Positions 13,766-17,901 of a stretch of 17,901 nucleotides of DNA are shown one piece after another (the stretch's first letter is position 1; the number at the start of each line of letters is the position of its first letter). The notes under the pieces are model-generated. The model was not told the origin of the DNA and searched no databases. It saw nothing but the letters and a program-made list of their open reading frames with translations. This stretch comes from Nitrospirota bacterium (GTDB lineage: Bacteria; Nitrospirota_A; Leptospirillia; Leptospirillales; Leptospirillaceae). Made by a program: the position numbers and the translations under genes. The stretch spans positions 1 to 17,901 of the forward strand of contig DAIBSV010000019.1 in NCBI GenBank assembly GCA_027415455.1, in the 5' to 3' direction.

Positions 13766-15901
13766 TTATGTCCCGAAGCCGGTCGACGGTCCAATGCTGA
13801 TCCCCCGCTGAGGCGTCTTGCGCAAGGGGGCCTGATCCTGATGAAGGTGCATCAGATCATGTGTCGATGGAACCTCGGTCTCGATGACCTTCCCGTTCTC
13901 CGTCACGATCGGGGTGACAATCAACACCAGTTCGTCCACTTCCCGCTGGAGGTTGTACCCCGAAAAGAGATAGCGAAGCAGAGGGATGGACCCCAGCCCC
14001 GGGACCGTCCAGTAGTTGTTGATGATGCTGTCGGAGACGAGTCCTCCGAAAAAGACCGTCTGCCCGGACTGCACGGTAATGTCGTTCGAGGTCGCCCGCG
14101 AGTTGATCTCGGGTTCCTGGAACTGTCCGATATTCTGGACATTTATGCTGACCATCTGCGTCAGGGTATTGAGAATCGGGACGATGTGCAGATGCACCTT
14201 GTCACCGTCAATGACCGGGCTCACTTCCAGGGAGAGACCCGTTGTGGCATACCCGATCTGAGGAATGACCTCGGAGGACGAGTTGAGACCTCCGAATGCA
14301 AAGGGCATCAACGATTGCAGATAAGGAATGTTCTGCGTCACGTTGATCGTGTTCGGCTGTCCCGAGATCGCCAGGATTCTCGGCTGGTTGACGACGTGCG
14401 TCTTCCCGTATGTCGACAGGGCGTTGATAATGGCTGACGACGTATTGGTGCCGTTCGCCACGCCGATCGTGTAGGGAGCCGGCGTTGAGGTGCTCGAAAG
14501 CCCGGCATTCAGTCCCGAAGCCCCGGTCGCCGTCATCGCAAGGCCGCTTCCGATCCCATGGATCAGGGCGTTCCAGTTAATCCCATACTGGTTGGTGTCG
14601 TTGAGTTGGACCTCGATGATGTCCACCTTCAGGTACACCTGCCGATTCAGGAGCCGCCTGATCTTCTGGAGATACTGATCAATCCGGAAGACGGAATCGA
14701 CGGTATCCCACACATACACATATCCGGATTCCGTATCGACGCGAATATGACCGCAGGGAATCGCCGGAATTTTTCCGGACTGGTTGTAGACGCTTGAGCT
14801 TATACCCGGAAGTCCGGGGACGTTTTGCCCCGCACCGCCATTGCCCGGCCCACCTCCAGGACGAATTCCTCCCTGGTTCTGGAGCATCTGCTGGGGGTTG
14901 AGGTTCGCCGGACCGACAGGAGCGTAGCCATTGACTGAGGGTCCTCCGATGGGATAGGACGCTCCGCTTGTCTGACCATAGCCGCCTGCGCCACCCGCAC
15001 CGCCGTAGCCACCCTGGCCGCCCATCATGCCGCCCGTTTGCGCCGCCACGATCGGGGGCGTGCAGTCTCCGCTCGCCATCCCGTTGAGGGTGTTTTGCAA
15101 CGACTGCCAGAAAGTGATCATGCCCGATGTCATATTGACGGAGATCAAGCCCGAAGACCCTCCGGAACCCCCACCCATGCCGCCACCCATGCCACCATAG
15201 CCGCCTGCGCCACCCGCACCGCCGTAGCCACCCTGGCCGCCATAGCCGCCACCCATGCCGCCATAGCCGCCACCCATGCCGCCATAGCCGCCACCCATGC
15301 CGCCATAGCCGCCATAGCCGCCATAGCCGCCATAGCCGCCATAGCCGCCACCCATGCCGCTCGTCAGTATGTTCCCCACCATCCCAGACATTTGGTTCAT
15401 CACGTCTGGCGCGGCGATCCGGAAGGTCTGATATTGGGTCCGGGTCAGTTTGACGGCGTCACGATGCGGAATGAAGTTTGCCGAGATGGGCGAGAGAAGC
15501 TCCGTCAGAACGTCATAAAGCGCCACATGGTCGAACGTTCCCTCGACCGGGGTCCGATAGTCGAGATCCCCGTAGGTGATGGCCATGCCTTTGGGAAGGA
15601 TGGACTGAACCGCTATTCCAACCGTCACGCCCTTCTCGAAATCGACCGTGATGGGAAGCTTCAGCCAGGGATATTTTGCGAGAAGAACGGCGCGGCGCGA
15701 TGGCAAACCGTCCCTCTCTGCATTCGGAAGGTGAACGGACAGTCTTTCCGGAATCCCGGAACGGTGGATGATCGGATGAACATCCGCCACGCTTTTTGCG
15801 TGTTTTTTTGATCCAAAGACAGGGCTGTGCGTGCATCCCGCCCCGGATGCCAGAATCGTCACCGCCATTGCAGTGCCTATTATTTTTTTGACTGAGAGCA
15901 T
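13766..15901 (-). CDS. Outer-membrane secretin lipoprotein (PilN-R64/BfpB-like)
   Basis: 711 residues. Lipoprotein signal with Cys23 in LASGAGC; N-terminal periplasmic domain 24-180; a Gly/Tyr/Met repeat at 183-250 with a second Gly-rich stretch at 290-360; then N-domain-like and secretin domains (about 385-665) ending in VPGLGSIPLLRYLF and ELVLIVTPIV, hallmarks of secretins. The multimer forms the outer-membrane channel through which a pilus or substrate leaves. Self-anchoring as a lipoprotein is typical of type IVb systems. The Gly-rich inserts are unusual. Start ATG 15901 has GGGAGG nine bases upstream. It follows the PilP-like gene by 15 bases. Confidence 0.93.
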   Translation of the reverse strand: MLSVKKIIGTAMAVTILASGAGCTHSPVFGSKKHAKSVADVHPIIHRSGIPERLSVHLPNAERDGLPSRRAVLLAKYPWLKLPITVDFEKGVTVGIAVQSILPKGMAITYGDLDYRTPVEGTFDHVALYDVLTELLSPISANFIPHRDAVKLTRTQYQTFRIAAPDVMNQMSGMVGNILTSGMGGGYGGYGGYGGYGGYGGMGGGYGGMGGGYGGMGGGYGGQGGYGGAGGAGGYGGMGGGMGGGSGGSSGLISVNMTSGMITFWQSLQNTLNGMASGDCTPPIVAAQTGGMMGGQGGYGGAGGAGGYGQTSGASYPIGGPSVNGYAPVGPANLNPQQMLQNQGGIRPGGGPGNGGAGQNVPGLPGISSSVYNQSGKIPAIPCGHIRVDTESGYVYVWDTVDSVFRIDQYLQKIRRLLNRQVYLKVDIIEVQLNDTNQYGINWNALIHGIGSGLAMTATGASGLNAGLSSTSTPAPYTIGVANGTNTSSAIINALSTYGKTHVVNQPRILAISGQPNTINVTQNIPYLQSLMPFAFGGLNSSSEVIPQIGYATTGLSLEVSPVIDGDKVHLHIVPILNTLTQMVSINVQNIGQFQEPEINSRATSNDITVQSGQTVFFGGLVSDSIINNYWTVPGLGSIPLLRYLFSGYNLQREVDELVLIVTPIVTENGKVIETEVPSTHDLMHLHQDQAPLRKTPQRGISIGPSTGFGT
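14975..15022. repeat. 48-bp direct repeat, copy 1 (in secretin gene)
   Basis: Exact match to 15194-15241, in the same orientation and frame. Both encode GGQGGYGGAGGAGGYG in the secretin. The duplication explains the second Gly-rich stretch. Confidence 0.85.
15152..15355. repeat. Tandem repeat block encoding the secretin Gly-rich insert
   Basis: A 9-base unit (CATAGCCGC on the plus strand, five near-exact copies at about 15303-15350) encodes GGY, and a 21-base unit (about 15242-15302, about three copies) encodes GGMGGGY. The second copy of the 48-bp repeat lies at 15194-15241. All units keep the frame, so length changes would alter the insert without breaking the protein. Confidence 0.85.
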
Positions 15902-15916
15902 TCCCTCTTTCCTCCC

Positions 15917-17014
15917 TTAATAGTTGTCGTCATTCCCTGCGTTCTGTCCCCTCTGCCCCTGGTACGGACTTTGTGGCGGGGGAGGCGGCGGAACGAATCC
16001 ATGGAATCCTTGCACAGGTGCCATGGCCTCCGGCACCGAGACATCGGTCGGTTGCACTTCGATGGTGTAATCCTTCATGTTGACCATGTTCCGGAGAATA
16101 ATATTGTTGTTTCCAATCGATACCACGTTGTAGTGGCCGACTTGCGATCCGATCTGGACTTCCCGCTCTTCTCCCCGATAAACGAGACGGGCGTTGAAGT
16201 GCGAGGTCGATTCCAGCCGCACGTCTTTCAGTTCCGGTTGACCTGACCCCGCTGGACCACCCCCCGGAACTGCATAGCTGCTCTGTGACCCAGGCCCGTG
16301 CCCTCCTTTTGATATCGGGGACGTCGTATCCTCGAGGGAGATATCCCCATTTTTATCCTTGACGACCTTAAGACCATCGATGGTGTCGCCTACTTTGGCA
16401 ATAAAGGAGCGTCGCCCGAACTTGATAATCACTTTTTGATCACCGATCCAGCCCACGATCTTCGGACCATTGTTCTCGTCATCGTTTTTGGGATGCTCCG
16501 GAGGCGGAGGGAGGGAGGACTGTTGGTTCGACATCGGACCCGGCATCATTCCCGGCGTTTGGCCTGGCATCATCCCCGGCACTTGGCCCGGAAATTGTCC
16601 GGAAGATTCCCAAGAGGGTTCCGTCAATTTCTTCTTGGTACGCTGGAGGCTGGCCAGGACGATCTCCCGTCGGAGTGCCACGATCTTTTTCAAAAATTCC
16701 GAGTCATCCGAAAGATTTTCCAAAGGTTCGCTTTTTGGACTGTTCTGACCAAAATACAGAGGATTCGTTTCGACGGGGCCCTTCTTCTTGGTGGCCACTT
16801 TTGCTTTCGTCTTTGATTTTTTTTTGTCTTTCGTCCCCGGCGATGTTTTTTTGACGACAATTTGTCCCGGACTCCCCGGGAGTCCGAAACGATCCCCCTG
16901 GACTCCCGCGCTTCCCCCGAAGAGCGATCCCGGAGGATCTGCGGCCACCGAAATCGTGGGCAAGAGCGCCACCATCGCGATCGAGACAATGGCATTTCGT
17001 TTCAACTTCCTCAT
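15917..17014 (-). CDS. Exported PilP-like protein with two similar domains, 365 aa
   Basis: Signal peptide MRKLKRNAIVSIAMVALL PTISVAA with cleavage near AA|DPP (25/26). A Lys-rich stretch (60-80) and a Pro/Met/Gly-rich linker (GQVPGMMPGQTPGMMPG, about 143-160) follow. Two regions (183-229: IVGWIGDQKVIIKFGRRSFI; 265-320: NARLVYRGEEREVQIGSQVG) share the order strand-G-x-strand-V-G-D/S-strand seen in PilP/GspC homology regions, which link inner-membrane proteins to the secretin. The tail is Pro- and Asn-rich. Start: GGAGGG five bases upstream, and ATG overlaps the previous stop (TAATG). Family call is from domain style and position between a TM protein and the secretin. Confidence 0.75.
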   Translation of the reverse strand: MRKLKRNAIVSIAMVALLPTISVAADPPGSLFGGSAGVQGDRFGLPGSPGQIVVKKTSPGTKDKKKSKTKAKVATKKKGPVETNPLYFGQNSPKSEPLENLSDDSEFLKKIVALRREIVLASLQRTKKKLTEPSWESSGQFPGQVPGMMPGQTPGMMPGPMSNQQSSLPPPPEHPKNDDENNGPKIVGWIGDQKVIIKFGRRSFIAKVGDTIDGLKVVKDKNGDISLEDTTSPISKGGHGPGSQSSYAVPGGGPAGSGQPELKDVRLESTSHFNARLVYRGEEREVQIGSQVGHYNVVSIGNNNIILRNMVNMKDYTIEVQPTDVSVPEAMAPVQGFHGFVPPPPPPQSPYQGQRGQNAGNDDNY

Positions 17015-17808
17015 TAGTTCCCTCCGTTCATCATTGGTCTAACCGCCATGGCTTCCGGCGTTCTCGAAAACATGCCCGGGTGCCTCTGAATCATCCGGTT
17101 GTTTTGTTGCTGTCCCTCCCAATGCAACATTCTGGACAGATCCCGATTGAGATTGATCTCTTTTTCGAGCATGGAGGATCTCGTTCGCTGCATGCCAATC
17201 ATCCGGAACCTAATCCGGATTTGCGATGGGCCCACGGAATTTGTCGAGGCGTTCTGAAAGTGCGCTGTCTCTCCTTCTTTCCTGACCCAGATGGCCATGA
17301 CGTATCCGTGATACTTCCTTAATATGTTTTGAATGACCGGCGTCATCACAATGTCTTCCGTGATAGGGCCCTTCATCGACAATTCCCAATCGGATTTCCA
17401 GAGATCCGAGCCCGGGATCGGATCGATCAGATCCCGGATCGACATCGTCTGTTTCTGTGTCATGGCCCTGATCTTGATCGGAATGTTCTTCGATCGGATC
17501 TCCGAGAGCGCAAAAAGCATCCCGACGATGTTTTCGTCGATCGGGCCGACCGCATTCATTTTGATATCCCGTTTTTTGGCTTCCTTTTTCAGCGTGGCCA
17601 CCACTTTCTTCTTTTGGGTGATATCGAAGGCGACCACTTGATTCTTCTTCTTGATCGTGACCGATGTGGCCAGCCGCAAGCCCGAGACAACAAAAATAAT
17701 CACGGCGGCCCCGCCGGCTCCGGCGACGATCACTTTCCAGAGCGGGATTTTCCCGGACCCCAGAAGATCCATGAGTTGTGTCTTCAGCGCAGCCACTTTT
17801 TCCTTCAT
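17014..17808 (-). CDS. Single-pass inner-membrane protein of the pilus cluster, 264 aa
   Basis: Short cytoplasmic N-terminus, one membrane helix (about 24-46, LWKVIVAGAGGAAVIIFVV), then a periplasmic region with basic start (TIKKKNQVV), a mixed domain to about 200, and a helical Met/Arg/Gln-rich end. The layout resembles PilO/PilN-type alignment proteins of pili, but I see no motif proving it. Its ATG overlaps the stop of the upstream gene (ATGA), and its own stop overlaps the next start, so the three genes are coupled. Confidence 0.75.
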   Translation of the reverse strand: MKEKVAALKTQLMDLLGSGKIPLWKVIVAGAGGAAVIIFVVSGLRLATSVTIKKKNQVVAFDITQKKKVVATLKKEAKKRDIKMNAVGPIDENIVGMLFALSEIRSKNIPIKIRAMTQKQTMSIRDLIDPIPGSDLWKSDWELSMKGPITEDIVMTPVIQNILRKYHGYVMAIWVRKEGETAHFQNASTNSVGPSQIRIRFRMIGMQRTRSSMLEKEINLNRDLSRMLHWEGQQQNNRMIQRHPGMFSRTPEAMAVRPMMNGGN

Positions 17809-17901
17809 CCAATTGCGCGGGGACCCCCGGCATTCATGCCGGGGAGGGATAGCGCCGCTCCCGCTTCTCCTTTCTGTGCCATCTGTGAATATCCGTACCC
17901 G
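17805..17901 (-). CDS. 3' end of an upstream gene (31 codons), product unknown
   Basis: Minus-strand frame open from the window edge to TGA (17807-17805), which overlaps the next ATG as ATGA. The last residues are GYGYSQMAQKGEAGAALSLP then GMNAGGPRAIG: low-complexity Gly/Ala, no domain. In related clusters the position would suit a secretin-associated or inner-membrane pilus protein, but nothing here identifies it. The hairpin at 17825-17844 lies inside this coding end. Confidence 0.6.
   Translation of the reverse strand, partial: GYGYSQMAQKGEAGAALSLPGMNAGGPRAIG
17825..17844. repeat. Hairpin shared with 4370-4387
   Basis: CCCCGGCAT-TC-ATGCCGGGG, 9-bp arms. An 18-base core (CCGGCATGAATGCCGGGG on the minus strand) is also present at 4370-4387 on the plus strand. 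Here it is within coding sequence near the gene end. Confidence 0.5.

Noticed and set aside
15152..15355. CRISPR-like array
   Set aside because: Units are 9 and 21 bases, have no spacers and stay in frame with the secretin.
15038..15811. 257-codon plus-strand frame antisense to the secretin
   Set aside because: Ala/Thr/Ile repeats are the reverse reading of the Gly-rich repeat; no ribosome site or domain.

Overview
The window looks like a mobile, accessory region of a Gram-negative bacterium of medium GC. It carries a complete outer-membrane secretin lipoprotein and a signal-bearing beta-barrel candidate. Gene content resembles the thin-pilus (type IVb, R64 PilN/PilQ/PilR/PilS/PilT/PilU-like) clusters of conjugative plasmids and integrative elements. 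I lean towards an acidophile such as Leptospirillum (Nitrospirota), but this is a guess from gene style and composition and cannot be confirmed from sequence alone.

Left end (1-2273, plus strand): the C-terminal third of an IS200/IS605-type TnpB nuclease and its right-end (RE) hairpin. A complete group II intron (407-2240) with its own reverse transcriptase/maturase interrupts the RE. The junction is well defined: the exon bases GATGT pair with a hairpin-loop ACATC inside the intron, and joining the exons restores GATGTCAA. That is the expected end of the IS when compared with a second, decayed RE found at 7741-7775.

Middle (2274-3650): a tyrosine recombinase (minus) and a small AT-rich hypothetical gene (plus) are divergent. 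The roughly 230 bp between them contain several GAATC-type inverted repeats overlapping plausible promoters, an operator or recombination-site candidate.

Right (3647-17901, minus strand): a 14-kb array of closely spaced or overlapping genes. Transcription order (right to left) is: 3' end of an unknown gene; single-TM protein; PilP-like periplasmic protein with two similar domains; secretin lipoprotein with a long Gly/Tyr/Met repeat; an internal hairpin terminator; assembly ATPase; a 52-aa protein with an excellent ribosome site; a 304-aa unknown protein; GspF/PilR platform protein; pilin; short prepilin peptidase; lytic transglycosylase. After a decayed TnpB/RE remnant come a 'LHxxxGPA'-repeat protein, a 164-aa protein, a beta-barrel candidate, a 415-aa unknown and a beta-solenoid protein. 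The core genes are enough to build a pilus or type-II-like secretion machine: peptidase plus pilin, ATPase plus platform, secretin plus PilP-like connector, and transglycosylase to open the wall. The five distal genes and the two between ATPase and platform have no counterpart I recognise in known type IVb clusters. No PilV tip-adhesin or shufflon is visible.
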